From positions 55,001-119,000 of the forward strand of contig NW_027195388.1 in the NCBI RefSeq assembly GCF_038502225.1: a stretch of DNA of 64,000 bases, in the 5' to 3' direction. The stretch is from Cherax quadricarinatus. Lineage: Eukaryota > Arthropoda > Malacostraca > Decapoda > Parastacidae. Within the stretch, counting starts at the first letter, position 1; each line of letters starts with the position of its first letter. Both the position numbers and the translations under genes were made by a program. The notes beneath the pieces were generated by a model. It saw only the letters and a list, made by a program, of their open reading frames with translations. It made no database searches and was not told the origin of the DNA. Positions 28,510 through 40,181 of this stretch are shown piece by piece.

Positions 28510-31500
28510 ACTGATTCCAGGTATACAACATACACAAGTTATGGTAGAGTACCATGGTAACTGATGGCAGGTATACACAAGTTATGGTAGAGTACCATGG
28601 TAACTGATGGCAGGTATACACAAGTTATGGTGGAGTACCATGGTAACTGATGGCAGGTATACACAAGTTATGGTAGAGTACCATGGTAACTGATGGCAGG
28701 TATACACGAGTTATGGTAGAGTACCATGGTAACTGATGGCAGGTATACACGAGTTATGGTAGAGTACCATGGTAACTGATGGCAGGTATACACGAGTTAT
28801 GGTAGAGTACCATGGTAACTGATGGCAGGTATACACAAGTTATGGTAGAGTACCATGGTAACTGATGGCAGGTATACACAAGTTATGGTAGAGTACCATG
28901 GTAACTGATGGCAGGTATACACGAGTTATGGTAGAGTACCATGGTAACTGATGGCAGGTATACACAAGTTATGGTAGAGTACCATGGTAACTGATGGCAG
29001 GTATACACAAGTTATGGTAGAGTACCATGGTAACTGATGGCAGGTATACACAAGTTATGGTAGAGTACCATGGTAACTGATGGCAGGTATACACAAGTTA
29101 TGGTAGAGTACCATGGTAACTGATGGCAGGTATACACAAGTTATGGTAGAGTACCATGGTAACTGATGGCAGGTATACACAAGTTATGGTAGAGTACCAT
29201 GGTAACTGATGGCAGGTATACACAAGTTATGGTAGAGTACCATGGTAACTGATGGCAGGTATACACAAGTTATGGTAGAGTACCATGGTAACTGATGGCA
29301 GGTATACACAAGTTATGGTAGAGTACCATGGTAACTGATGGCAGGTATACACAAGTTATGGTAGAGTACCATGGTAACTGAGGGCAGGTATACACAAGTT
29401 ATGGTAGAGTACCATGGTAACTGATGGCAGGTATACACAAGTTATGGTAGAGTACCATGGTAACTGATGGCAGGTATACACAAGTTATGGTAGAGTACCA
29501 TGGTAACTGATGGCAGGTATACACAAGTTATGGTAGAGTACCATGGTAACTGATGGCAGGTATACACAAGTTATGGTAGAGTACCATGGTAACTGATGGC
29601 AGGTATACACAAGTTATGGTAGAGTACCATGGTAACTGATGGCAGGTATACACAAGTTATGGTAGAGTACCATGGTAACTGATGGCAGGTATACACAAGT
29701 TATGGTAGAGTACCATGGTAACTGATGGCAGGTATACACAAGTTATGGTAGAGTACCATGGTAACTGATGGCAGGTATACACAAGTTATGGTAGAGTACC
29801 ATGGTAACTGATGGCAGGTATACACAAGTTATGGTAGAGTACCATGGTAACTGATGGCAGGTATACACAAGTTATGGTAGAGTACCATGGTAACTGAGGG
29901 CAGGTATACACAAGTTATGGTAGAGTACCATGGTAACTGATGGCAGGTATACACAAGTTATGGTAGAGTACCATGGTAACTGATGGCAGGTATACACGAG
30001 TTATGGTAGAGTACCATGGTAACTGATGGCAGGTATACACAAGTTATGATAGAGTACCATGGTAACTGATGGCAGGTATACACAAGTTATGGTAGAGTAC
30101 CATGGTAACTGATGGCAGGTATACACAAGTTATGGTAGAGTACCATGGTAACTGATGGCAGGTATACACGAGTTATGGTAGAGTACCATGGTAACTGATG
30201 GCAGGTATACACAAGTTATGGTACAGTACCATGGTAACTGATGGCAGGTATACACAAGTTATGGTAGAGTACCATGGTAACTGATGGCAGGTATACACAA
30301 GTTATGGTAGAGTACCATGGTAACTGATGGCAGGTATACACAAGTTATGGTAGAGTACCATGGTAACTGAGGGCAGGTATACACAAGTTATGGTAGAGTA
30401 CCATGGTAACTGATGGCAGGTATACACAAGTTATGGTAGAGTACCATGGTAACTGATGGCAGGTATACACAAGTTATGGTAGAGTACCATGGTAACTGAT
30501 GGCAGGTATACACGAGTTATGGTAGAGTACCATGGTAACTGATGGCAGGTATACACAAGTTATGGTAGAGTACCATGGTAACTGATGGCAGGTATACACA
30601 AGTTATGGTAGAGTACCATGGTAACTGATGGCAGGTATACACAAGTTATGGTAGAGTACCATGGTAACTGATGGCAGGTATACACAAGTTATGGTAGAGT
30701 ACCATGGTAACTGATGGCAGGTATACACAAGTTATGGTAGAGTACCATGGTAACTGATGGCAGGTATACACAAGTTATGGTAGAGTACCATGGTAACTGA
30801 GGGCAGGTATACACAAGTTATGGTAGAGTACCATGGTAACTGATGGCAGGTATACACAAGTTATGGTAGAGTACCATGGTAACTGATGGCAGGTATACAC
30901 AAGTTATGGTAGAGTACCATGGTAACTGATGGCAGGTATACACGAGTTATGGTAGAGTACCATGGTAACTGATGGCAGGTATACACAAGTTATGGTAGAG
31001 TACCATGGTAACTGATGGCAGGTATACACAAGTTATGGTAGAGTACCATGGTAACTGATGGCAGGTATACACGAGTTATGGTGGAGTACCATGGTAACTG
31101 ATGGCAGGTATACACAGGTTATGGTAGAGTACCATGGTAACTGATGGCAGGTATACACGAGTTATGGTAGAGTACCATGGTAACTGATGGCAGGTATACA
31201 CGAGTTATGGTAGAGTACCATGGTAACTGATGGCAGGTATACACAAGTTATGGTAGAGTACCATGGTAACTGATGGCAGGTATGCATGAGTTATGTTAGA
31301 GTACCATGGTAACTGATGGCAGGTATACACAAGTTATGGTAGAGTACCATGGTAACTGATGGCAGGTATACACAAGTTATGGTAGAGTACCATGGTAACT
31401 GATGGCAGGTATACACAAGTTATGGTAGAGTACCATGGTAACTGATGGCAGGTATACACAAGTTATGGTAGAGTACCATGGTAACTGATGGCAGGTATAC

Positions 31501-33678
31501 ACAAGTTATGGTAGAGTACCATGGTAACTGATGGCAGGTATACACAAGTTATGGTAGAGTACCATGGTAACTGATGGCAGGTATACACAGGTTATGGTAG
31601 AGTACCATGGTAACTGATGGCAGGTATACACAGGTTATGGTAGAGTACCATGGTAACTGATGGCAGGTATACACGAGTTATGGTAGAGTACCATGGTAAC
31701 TGATGGCAGGTATACACGAGTTGTGGTAGAGTACCATGGTAACTGATGGCAGGTATACACAAGTTATGGTAGAGTACCATGGTAACTGATGGCAGGTATA
31801 CACAAGTTATGGTAGAGTACCATGGTAACTGATGGCAGGTATACACGAGTTATGGTAGAGTACCATGGTAACTGATGGCAGGTATACACAAGTTATGGTA
31901 GAGTACCATGGTAACTGATGGCAGGTATACACGAGTTATGGTAGAGTACCATGGTAACTGATGGCAGGTATACACAAGTTATGGTAGAGTACCATGGTAA
32001 CTGATGGCAGGTATACACGAGTTATGGTAGAGTACCATGGTAACTGATGGCAGGTATACACAAGTTATGGTAGAGTACCATGGTAACTGATGGCAGGTAT
32101 ACACAAGTTATGGTAGAGTACCATGGTAACTGAGGGCAGGTATACACAAGTTATGGTAGAGTACCATGGTAACTGATGGCAGGTATACACAAGTTATGGT
32201 AGAGTACCATGGTAACTGATGGCAGGTATACACAAGTTATGGTAGAGTACCATGGTAACTGATGGCAGGTATACACAAGTTATGGTAGAGTACCATGGTA
32301 ACTGAGGGCAGGTATACACAAGTTATGGTAGAGTACCATGGTAACTGATGGCAGGTATACACAAGTTATGGTAGAGTACCATGGTAACTGATGGCAGGTA
32401 TACACAAGTTATGGTAGAGTACCATGGTAACTGCTGGCAGGTATACACAAGTTATGGTAGAGTACCATGGTAACTGATGGCAGGTATACACAAGTTATGG
32501 TAGAGTACCATGGTAACTGATGGCAGGTATACACAAGTTATGGTAGAGTACCATGGTAACTGATGGCAGGTATACACAAGTTATGGTAGAGTACCATGGT
32601 AAGTGATGGCAGGTATACACAAGTTATGGTAGAGTACCATGGTAACTGATGGCAGGTATACACAAGTTATGGTAGAATACCATGGTAACTGATGGCAGGT
32701 ATACACAAGTTATGGTAGAGTACCATGGTAACTGATGGCAGGTATACACAAGTTATGGTAGAGTACCATGGTAACTGATGGCAGGTATACACGAGTTATG
32801 GTAGAGTACCATGGTAACTGATGGCAGGTATACACAAGTTATGGTAGAGTACCATGGTAACTGATGACAGGTATACACAAGTTATGGTAGAGTACCATGG
32901 TAACTGATGGCAGGTATGCATGAGTTATGGTAGAGTACCATGGTAACTGATGGCAGGTATACACAAGTTATGGTAGAGTACCATGGTAACTGATGGCAGG
33001 TATACACAGGTTATGGTAGAGTACCATGGTAACTGATGGCAGGTATACACAAGTTATGGTAGAGTACCATGGTAACTGATGGCAGGTATACACGAGTTAT
33101 GGTAGAGTACCATGGTAACTGATGGCAGGTATACACGAGTTATGGTAGAGTACCATGGTAACTGATGGCAGGTATACACAAGTTATGGTAGAGTACCATG
33201 GTAACTGATGGCAGGTATACACAAGTTATGGTAGAGTACCATGGTAACTGATGGCAGGTATACACGAGTTATGGTAGAGTACCATGGTAACTGATGGCAG
33301 GTATACACGAGTTATGGTAGAGTACCATGGTAACTGATGGCAGGTATACACAAGTTATGGTAGACTACCATGGTAACTGATGGCAGGTATACACAAGTTA
33401 TGGTAGAGTACCATGGTAACTGATGGCAGGTATACACAAGTTATGGTAGAGTACCATGGTAACTGATGGCAGGTATACACGAGTTATGGTAGAGTACCAT
33501 GGTAACTGATGGCAGGTATACACAAGTTATGGTAGACTACCATGGTAACTGATGGCAGGTATACACAAGTTATGGTAGAGTACCATGGTAACTGATGGCA
33601 GGTATACACAGGTTATGGTAGAATACCATGGTAACTGATGGCAGGTATACACAAGTTATGGTAGAGTACCATGGTAAC
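28510..33678. repeat. 43-bp satellite (about 120 units)
   Basis: Very regular 43-bp unit with GGCAGGTATACACAAG, TTATGGTAGAGTACCATGG and TAACTGAT. Each unit contains the palindrome TACCATGGTA and a short stem ATGGTA-GAG-TACCAT. Sequence variants (CACGAG, ACTGAGGGC, CACAGG) recur at whole multiples of 43 bp. Confidence 0.98.
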
Positions 33679-33751
33679 AATTCAACAACCACAAAATACC
33701 ATAAATACTTTCAAGTGTGTCTGACAACCAAATTTTTTTTGTTGACCAGTG

Positions 33752-35587
33752 ATCAACCACAACTACCACTATAATCAATCACAACTACCACCACAACCAA
33801 TCACAATTACCACCACAATCAACCACAATCAATCACAACTACCACTATAATCAACCACAACTACCACCACAATCAATCACAACTACCACCACAATCAACC
33901 ACAACTACCACCACAATCATCACAACTACCACCACAATCAATCACAACTACCACCACAATCAACCACAACTACCACCACAATCATCACAACTGCCACCAC
34001 AATCAATCACAACTACCACCACAATCAACCACAACTACCACCACAATCAACCACAACTACCATAACAATAATCACAACTACCACCACAATCAATCACAAC
34101 TACCACCACAATCAACCACAACTACCACCACAATTAACCACAACTACCACCACAATCAATCACAACTACCACTATAATCACCCACAACTACCACCACAAT
34201 CAATCACAACTACCACCACAATCATCACAACTACCAACACAATCAATCACAACTATCACCACAATCAACCACAAGTACCACCACAATCAACCACAACTAC
34301 CACCACAATCATCACAACTACCACCACAATCAATCACAACTACCACCACAATCAACCACAACTACCACCACAATCAACCACAACTACCACCACAATCAAC
34401 CACAACTGCCACCACAATCAACCACAACTACCACCACAATCAACCACAACTACCACCACAATCAACCACAACTACCACCACAATCAACCACAGCAATCAA
34501 TCACAACTACCACCACAATTAACCACAACTACCACCACAATCAACCACAACTACCACCACAATCAACCACAACAATCAACCACAACTACCACCACAATCA
34601 ATCACAACTACCACCACAATCAACCACAACTACCACCACAATCAACCACAACTACCACCACAATCAACCACAACTACCACAACAATCAACCAAAACTACC
34701 ACCACAATCAACCACAACTACCACCACAATCAACCACAACTACCACCACAATCAACCACAACTACCACCACAATAAATCAGAACTACCACCACAATCAAC
34801 CACAACTACCACCACAATCAACCACAACTACCACCACAATCAACCACAACTACCACAACAATCAACCACAACTACCACCACAATAAATCAGAACTACCAC
34901 CACAATCAACCACAACTACCACCACAATCAACCACAACTACCACAACTACCACCACAATAAATCAGAACTACCACCACAATCAACCACAACTACCACCAC
35001 AATCAACCACAACTACCACAGCAATCAACCACAACTACCACCACAATAAATCAGAACTACCACCACAATCAACCACAACTACCACCACAATCAACCACAA
35101 CTACCACCACAATCAACCACAACTACCACCACAATCAACCACAACTACCACAACAATCAACCACAACTACCACCACAATAAATCAGAACTACCACCACAA
35201 TCAACCACAACTACCACCACAATCAACCACAACTACCACAACAATCAACCACAACTACCACCACAATAAATCAGAACTACCACCACAATCAACCACAACT
35301 ACCACAACAATCAACCACAACTACCACAACAATCAACCACAACTACCACCACAATAAATCAGAACTACCACCACAATCAACCACAACTACCACCACAATC
35401 AACCACAACTACCACCACAATCAACCACAACTACCACCACAATCAACCACAACTACCATCACAATCAACCACAACTACCACAACAATCAACCACAACAAT
35501 CAACCACAACTACCACCACAATCAACCACAACTACCACCACAATCAACCACAACTACCACAACAATCAACCACAACTACCACCACAC
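33752..35587. repeat. 22-bp satellite, nearly G-free on the plus strand
   Basis: Unit CAACCACAACTACCACCACA plus AT, with AATAAATCAGAACTACC and AACAATCAACC variants. G is almost absent from the plus strand for 1.8 kb. Confidence 0.96.
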
Positions 35588-35729
35588 AGCATTATATCAG
35601 CACACAATCATATTGACGAAATAATTAACCTTTACAAACATTGCTCTTTGACCCTCCCCCCTCCACATACCCCTCCCCCTCCCCCAACCCCCTACCCCCC
35701 TCCCCCCTTGAAGAGCAGATGTTTTGTTC

Positions 35730-35731
<2 letters not shown>
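35588..35731. other. Short spacer with a C-rich polypyrimidine tract
   Basis: CCCTCCCCCCTCCACATACC-like homopyrimidine sequence spans about 35,650-35,710, followed by the (AC)n tract. No gene. Confidence 0.7.
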
Positions 35732-35787
<56 letters not shown>

Positions 35788-35794
35788 ACACACA
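35732..35794. repeat. (AC)n at the 5' edge of LINE-A copy 4
   Basis: About 60 bp of AC dinucleotide, directly joined to CTGTTTGCAGATGACG of LINE-A. Confidence 0.95.
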
Positions 35795-36441
35795 CTGTTT
35801 GCAGATGACGTGAAGTTGATGAGAAGAATACACTCGATCGAAGACCAGGCAGAACTACAAAGGGATCTGGACAGGCTGCAGAACTGGTCCAGCAATTGGC
35901 TCCTGGAGTTCAATCCCACCAAGTGCAAAGTCATGAAGATTGGGGAAGGGCAAAGAAGGCCGCAGACGGAGTACAGTCTAGGGGGTCAGAGACTACAAAC
36001 CTCACTCAAGGAAAAAGATCTTGGGGTGAGTATAACACCAGGCACATCTCCTGAAGCGCACATCAACCAAATAACTGCTGCAGCATATGGGCGCCTAGCA
36101 AACCTCAGAACAGCATTCCGACATCTTAATAAGGAATCGTTCAGGACCCTGTACACCGTATACGTTAGGCCCATATTGGAGTATGCGGCACCAGTTTGGA
36201 ACCCACACCTAGCCAAGCACGTAAAGAAACTAGAGAAAGTGCAAAGGTTTGCAACAAGACTAGTCCCAGAGCTAAGAGGTATGTCCTACGAGGAGAGGTT
36301 AAGGGAAATCAACCTGACGACACTGGAGGACAGGAGAGATAGGGGGGACATGATAACGACATACAAAATACTGAGAGGAATTGACAAGGTGGACAAAAAC
36401 AGGATGTTCCAGAGATTGGACACAGTAACAAGGGGACACAG

Positions 36442-36443
<2 letters not shown>
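35795..36443 (+). pseudogene. LINE-A copy 4, internal RT fragment
   Basis: An uninterrupted fragment beginning exactly at the FADD motif (LFADDVKLMRRIHSIEDQ) and running through the thumb region (GVSITPGTSPEAHINQ, VRPILEYAAPVWNPH, YEERLREINLTTLEDRR) to DTVTRGHS, where it breaks into (AC)n before the usual WKLKTQ. Both ends are AC repeat. It is the same subfamily as the next copy (HSIEDQAELQRDLDRLQ against KSDEDQAGLQRDLDRLD in copy 3) and nearly identical to 37,045-37,690. Confidence 0.9.

Positions 36444-36497
<54 letters not shown>
36444..36497. repeat. (AC)n between LINE-A copies 4 and 5
   Basis: About 54 bp of AC between two LINE-A pieces in the same orientation. Confidence 0.95.
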
Positions 36498-36499
<2 letters not shown>

Positions 36500-37980
36500 G
36501 GAAGCAAATGTAGTCCCAATTTTTAAGAAAGGAGACAAACACGAAGCATTAAACTACAGAGCAGTGTCACTGACATGTATAGTATACAACGTCATGGAGA
36601 AGATTATCAGGAGAGTGGTGGAACACCTAGAAAGGAATGATCTCATCAGTGACAGCCAGCAGGGTTTCAGGGATGGGATATCCTGTGTAACAAACCTACT
36701 GGAGTTCTATGACATGGTGACAGCAGTAAGACAAGAGATAGGGGTGGGTAGATTGCATTTACTTGGATTGTAAGAAGGCGTTTGACACAGTTCCACACAG
36801 AGATTAGTGCAAAACCTGGAGGACCAAGCAGGGATAACAGGGAAGGCACTACAATGGATCAGGGAATACCTGTCAGGAAGACAGCAGCGAGTCAGGAAGA
36901 CAGCAGCGAGTCATGGTACGTGGCGAAGTGTCAGAGTGGGCGCCTGTAACAAGCGAGGTGCCACAGGGGTCAGTCTTAGTACCGGTGCTGTTTCTGGTAT
37001 TTGTGGACGACATGACGGAAGGAACAGACTCCAAAGTGTCCCTGTTTGCAGATGACGTGAAGTTGATGAGAAGAATTCACTCGATCGAAGACCAGGCAGA
37101 ACTACAAAGGGATCTGGACAGGCTGCAGGCCTGTTCCAGCAACTGGCTCCTGGAGTTCAACCCTACCAAGTGCGAAGCATGAAGATTGGGGAAGGGTAAA
37201 GAAGACCCCAGACGGAGTAGAGTCTAGGGGGGACAGAGACTACAAACCTCACTCAAGGAAAAGGATCTTGGGGTGAGTATAACACCGAGCACATCTCCTG
37301 AAGTGCACATCAACCAAATAACTGCTGCAGCATATGGGCGCCTAGCAAACCTCAGAACAGCATTCCGACATCTTAATAAGGAATCATTCAGGACCCTGTA
37401 CACCGTGTACGTTAGGCCCATATTGGAGTATGCGGCACCAGTTTGGAACCCACACCTAGCCAAGCACGTGAAGAAACAAGAGAAAGTGCAAAGGTTTGCA
37501 ACAAGACTAGTCCCAGAGCTAAGAGGTATGTCCTACGAGGAGAGGTTAAGGGAAATCAACCTGACGACACTGGAGGACAGGAGAGATAGGGGTGATATGA
37601 TAACGACATATAAAATACTGAGAGGAATTGACAAGGTGGACATAGACAGGATGTTCCAGAGATTGGACACAGTAACAAGGGGACACAGTTGGAAGCTGAA
37701 GACTCAGATGAATCACTGGCATGTTATGAAGTATTTCTTCAGCCACAGAGTTGTCACGAAGTGGAAGTGATGTAGTGGAGGCAGGATCCATACATAGTGT
37801 TAAGCAGAGGTATGATAAAGCTCATGGAGCAAGAAGTGACCTAGTAGCGACCAGTGAAGAGGCGGGGCCAGGAACTGTGACTCGACCCCAGCAACCACAA
37901 CTAGGTTTACCTGGAGAGGGTTTCGGGGGTCAACGCCCCCGCGGCCCGATCTGAGACCAAGCCTCAACACCTAGGTGAGT
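36498..37980 (+). pseudogene. LINE-A copy 5, RT to 3' tail with several frameshifts
   Basis: Starts at EANVVPIFKKGDKHEALNY and runs through the RT to the 3' UTR (GAAGAGGCGGGGCCAGGAAC). Breaks relative to copies 2 and 3 are a 2-bp loss near 36,735 (GAGATAGGGG for GAGAGAGAGGGG), a 1-bp loss near 36,795, a 19-bp tandem duplication of GAAGACAGCAGCGAGTCAG near 36,880-36,915, a 2-bp loss near 37,172 and a deletion near 37,765 removing part of KWNSL. The FADD motif (near 37,050) is intact. The 3' UTR is split by a LINE-B fragment at 37,907-37,970 and ends GGTGAGTAC before AC repeats. Confidence 0.92.
37907..37970 (-). mobile_element. Nested LINE-B 3'-end insertion
   Basis: TTACCTGGAGAGGG and CAACGCCCCCGCGGCCCG match the 3' end of LINE-B at 59,680-59,730 on the minus strand. 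CTAGGT occurs on both sides (37,901-37,906 and 37,971-37,976) in place of the single copy expected in LINE-A, fitting a 6-bp target duplication. Confidence 0.7.
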
Positions 37981-38480
37981 ACACACACACACAACACAAC
38001 AAATACGCACACACACACACACAACAAACACACACACCGTGTATTACCACACAAACCCCATACGCCAGAAGGTTGTATTTTTGCAGCAGTTGTATGAATA
38101 TTGGTATTGGCTGGGGCAGCAGTACACTGAGAGCTCTTTAAAGGCAGTAATTGCTGACTGATGTCAGCCTGTGTAGGGGACGGCACCATCACACGTTATT
38201 GCCCGCACAAAGAGAAAGGGATGAAATTCAATCACAGGTTTGAACAATTGACAAATGTATCGGTGTGTGGTGGCCATGATGGATAGGGGTGGTGGTGGTG
38301 GTAGTGGTGGTAGTAGTTGTGGTGGTGGTGGGGATGCTAGACTCTCCACCCGCACCAACATTCTCTCCTCCTGTACCTCCAACATCTCTCTCCCTCATTT
38401 CTACGGTGTTGTAGAGTAGTCTTCCCGGCCGGTGGGTGGCCGCTCCCACACTTAAAACATCTCCCACCCTGACGCCCAAG
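37977..38480. other. AC-rich to unique spacer with a GGT microsatellite
   Basis: AC repeats to about 38,036, then unique sequence, then (GGT)n/(GGTAGT)n at about 38,285-38,335. Short ORFs only. No recognised element. Confidence 0.6.
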
Positions 38481-38483
38481 CAA

Positions 38484-38684
38484 TTTTCCCGCAATACCTT
38501 CAATTGTATGGTTCTATCGTGTATTATCTCCAATTTGGCGGGAGATTATTCTTGGTGTGAGCTAGGGAGGCTGCCATTGGTGGGTGGTGTTCCATGAGGG
38601 CGTGGCCGAGCCCCCTAGCTCCTCCCACACCCCGCTTCCCGCCATCTTCCCTCAACGATGATTGGCTGGCGGGGCTCGCCCAAT
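38484..38684 (+). promoter_or_regulatory. Candidate TATA-less promoter with E2F-, YY1-, GC- and CCAAT-box-like words
   Basis: In the only non-repetitive, CpG-containing stretch of the window lie TTTTCCCGC (38,484) and TTTGGCGGGA (38,534), both E2F-like; GGGCGTGGC (38,598), GC-box/KLF-like; CCGCCATCTT (38,639), YY1-like; ATTGGCT (38,661), an inverted CCAAT box; and CCAAT (38,680). No TATA box was seen at a useful distance. A possible first exon with an ATG and splice donor follows within 230 bp. Motif matches are by eye; they are conserved mainly in vertebrates and insects, so function here is inferred. Confidence 0.35.
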
Positions 38685-38875
38685 GCGCCAAGCCTTAACA
38701 AGAGGAGATAGGTTTAACAAGCAAAGTTAGTGTTGGGAAATCTTCATTGAGATCTTGTCTAGCGAGCATATTACTTCATATGTACGTAATCAGCGGAGCG
38801 AACGCGCTTTTCATAATCTAAGGTTGAAAGAGTGGATCTGGGAGTGCCTAGTCTGTCTGCCCGGGAGCGCTGGAC

Positions 38876-38906
38876 ATGCTGACCGCCTTAGCACCGTCCT
38901 CCATCG
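38876..38906 (+). CDS. Candidate first coding exon ending at a splice donor
   Basis: ATG at 38,876 with a purine at -3 opens a short frame MLTALAPSSI, which reaches CG|GTAAGTAG at 38,906/38,907, a strong match to a splice donor. An in-frame TAG at 38,849-38,851 closes the frame upstream, so this ATG would be the first in frame. The phase would be 1 (ten codons plus one base). The promoter-like words at 38,484-38,684 precede it. No matching acceptor or second exon was found before the satellites resume at 40.2 kb, so the gene would have to continue beyond a repeat-filled intron. No homology is recognised. This is a hypothesis for a host gene start, not an established gene. Confidence 0.25.
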
Positions 38907-39197
38907 GTAAGTAGTCACCATTATCCCCGTATTTTGCAAATTTAGCCTTAATTACCCGCGGCTCTGCCCTCATTAGGGGGTGCAAATGTGATAGGCAGTC
39001 GAGAGATTTGATTTGTTGGCCAAGATCAGACGCCTTAGGCTACCTCTTTTTTTCCTCTTTCGTCACGTCTTCAGCAAGGTAAAACCTGGCGGGTCTTGTG
39101 GTCCCGTGGCTTCTGTTGGTTCCTGTTGGTTCTTAGGTCCGTGGTCGGCGGCGGCAGGTCCGTAGGTCCGTGTGGCGGCGGCGGTAGCGGCGAAGGT

Positions 39198-39302
39198 ATG
39201 CGGCTCTCGCTTGTCTGCAAGCTGCGGTGCCTGCTGGCACCCGCACTGCCTTCACCACGTCTCACTGTCAATAACTTCAACAATAGTGAAGCTAGGTGTT
39301 GA
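39198..39302 (+). CDS. Small hypothetical ORF in the CpG-rich island
   Basis: GAAGGTATGCGG starts a 34-residue frame (MRLSLVCKLRCLLAPALPSP onward) that ends at TGA 39,300-39,302. The frame is open upstream to about 39,096 in GGCGGC-rich sequence. The N-terminus is hydrophobic and signal-peptide-like, but the product is very short and not recognised. It may be 5' UTR or chance. It lies about 290 bp inside the putative intron after the candidate first exon. Confidence 0.15.
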   Translation: MRLSLVCKLRCLLAPALPSPRLTVNNFNNSEARC

Positions 39303-39304
39303 GT

Positions 39305-39660
39305 GTGTCCACGGGGCGTTCAAGTGTTAGGTGCCACCAGGTGCCAGGTGCTACCAGGTGCCAAGTCTTTGGTGCTACCAGGTGCTGAGTGTGTTCACCA
39401 CGAGGCATCCAAGTGTTAGGTGCTAAGTCTTGGGTACCAAGTCTTAGGTGTCACCTGGTGCCAAGTGCTACCATGTGCATAGTGCCAGGCGCTACCAGGT
39501 TCCAAGTCTTAGGTGCTACCAGGTGCAGAGTGTCCACGAGACATCCAGGTGTTAAGTGGTACCAGGTACCAAGTCATAGGTGCTACCAAGTGCCAAGTCT
39601 TTGGTGCTACCAGGTGCCAAATGTGTCCATCCCAGAACGTCGAAGTGCTAGGTGCTGAAG
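39305..39660. repeat. Degenerate minisatellite of GGTGCTACCAGGTGCCAAGT words
   Basis: Irregular repeats of GTGCTACCAGGTGCC, AAGTCTTAGGTGC and GTGTCCACGAGGCATCC, interval about 20-40 bp, clearly decayed. Confidence 0.8.
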
Positions 39661-39775
39661 CTGGCTCCTGGCATCCGCTCCTCAGCCGCGTTTATTGCAG
39701 CGTCGCTCCAGCAACAAAGTAGGTAGTAGGTACATCAGCCGGTTACTAATACGCAGGTTACCGTCAACGCTGGAT

Positions 39776-39925
39776 GACTGCAACACCCCGTGTTGTCTGC
39801 AACACCCCGTGTTGTCTGCAACACCCCGTGTTGTCTGCAACACCCCGTGTTGTCTGCAACACCCCGTGTTGTCTGCAGTACCCCGTGTTCCTCCGTCTCG
39901 CCCCGCGTTGTCTTTAACACCCCGT
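39776..39925. repeat. 19-bp tandem repeat, about 5 exact and several decayed units
   Basis: Unit GCAACACCCCGTGTTGTCT. AACACCCCGTGTT contains the dyad AACAC/GTGTT. Later units are altered (CAGTACCCCGTGTTCCTCC). Confidence 0.9.
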
Positions 39926-39989
39926 GTTCCTCCCCGCAAAAATACAACATATCAATATACATATTCAAGTGCGGATAGGGATATATCCC

Positions 39990-40112
39990 AACATATCCGA
40001 GTGAGCATAGCATATCCGAGTGAGGTCAGCATATCCGAGTGAGCTCAGCATACCCGAGTGAGCCCAGCATATCCGAGTGAGCTCAGCATACCCGAGTGAG
40101 CTCAGCGCACCA
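39990..40112. repeat. Second, unrelated 19-bp tandem repeat (about 6 units)
   Basis: Unit AGCATATCCGAGTGAGCTC with TACCC and AGCCC variants. Confidence 0.88.
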
Positions 40113-40181
40113 AGACAAATTTTCTAATATTGAACTTCCGCTGACGAAGAGATTTCAACAGTTGCCCCTCTGAGCGCCACC

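Noticed and set aside
17292..35587. CRISPR-like direct repeats
   Set aside because: Units are contiguous with no unique spacers, the context is eukaryotic and no cas genes are present.
38228..38533. 101-codon minus-strand ORF with a poly-Thr tract
   Set aside because: The Thr run is a GGT microsatellite and the rest has no recognisable features.
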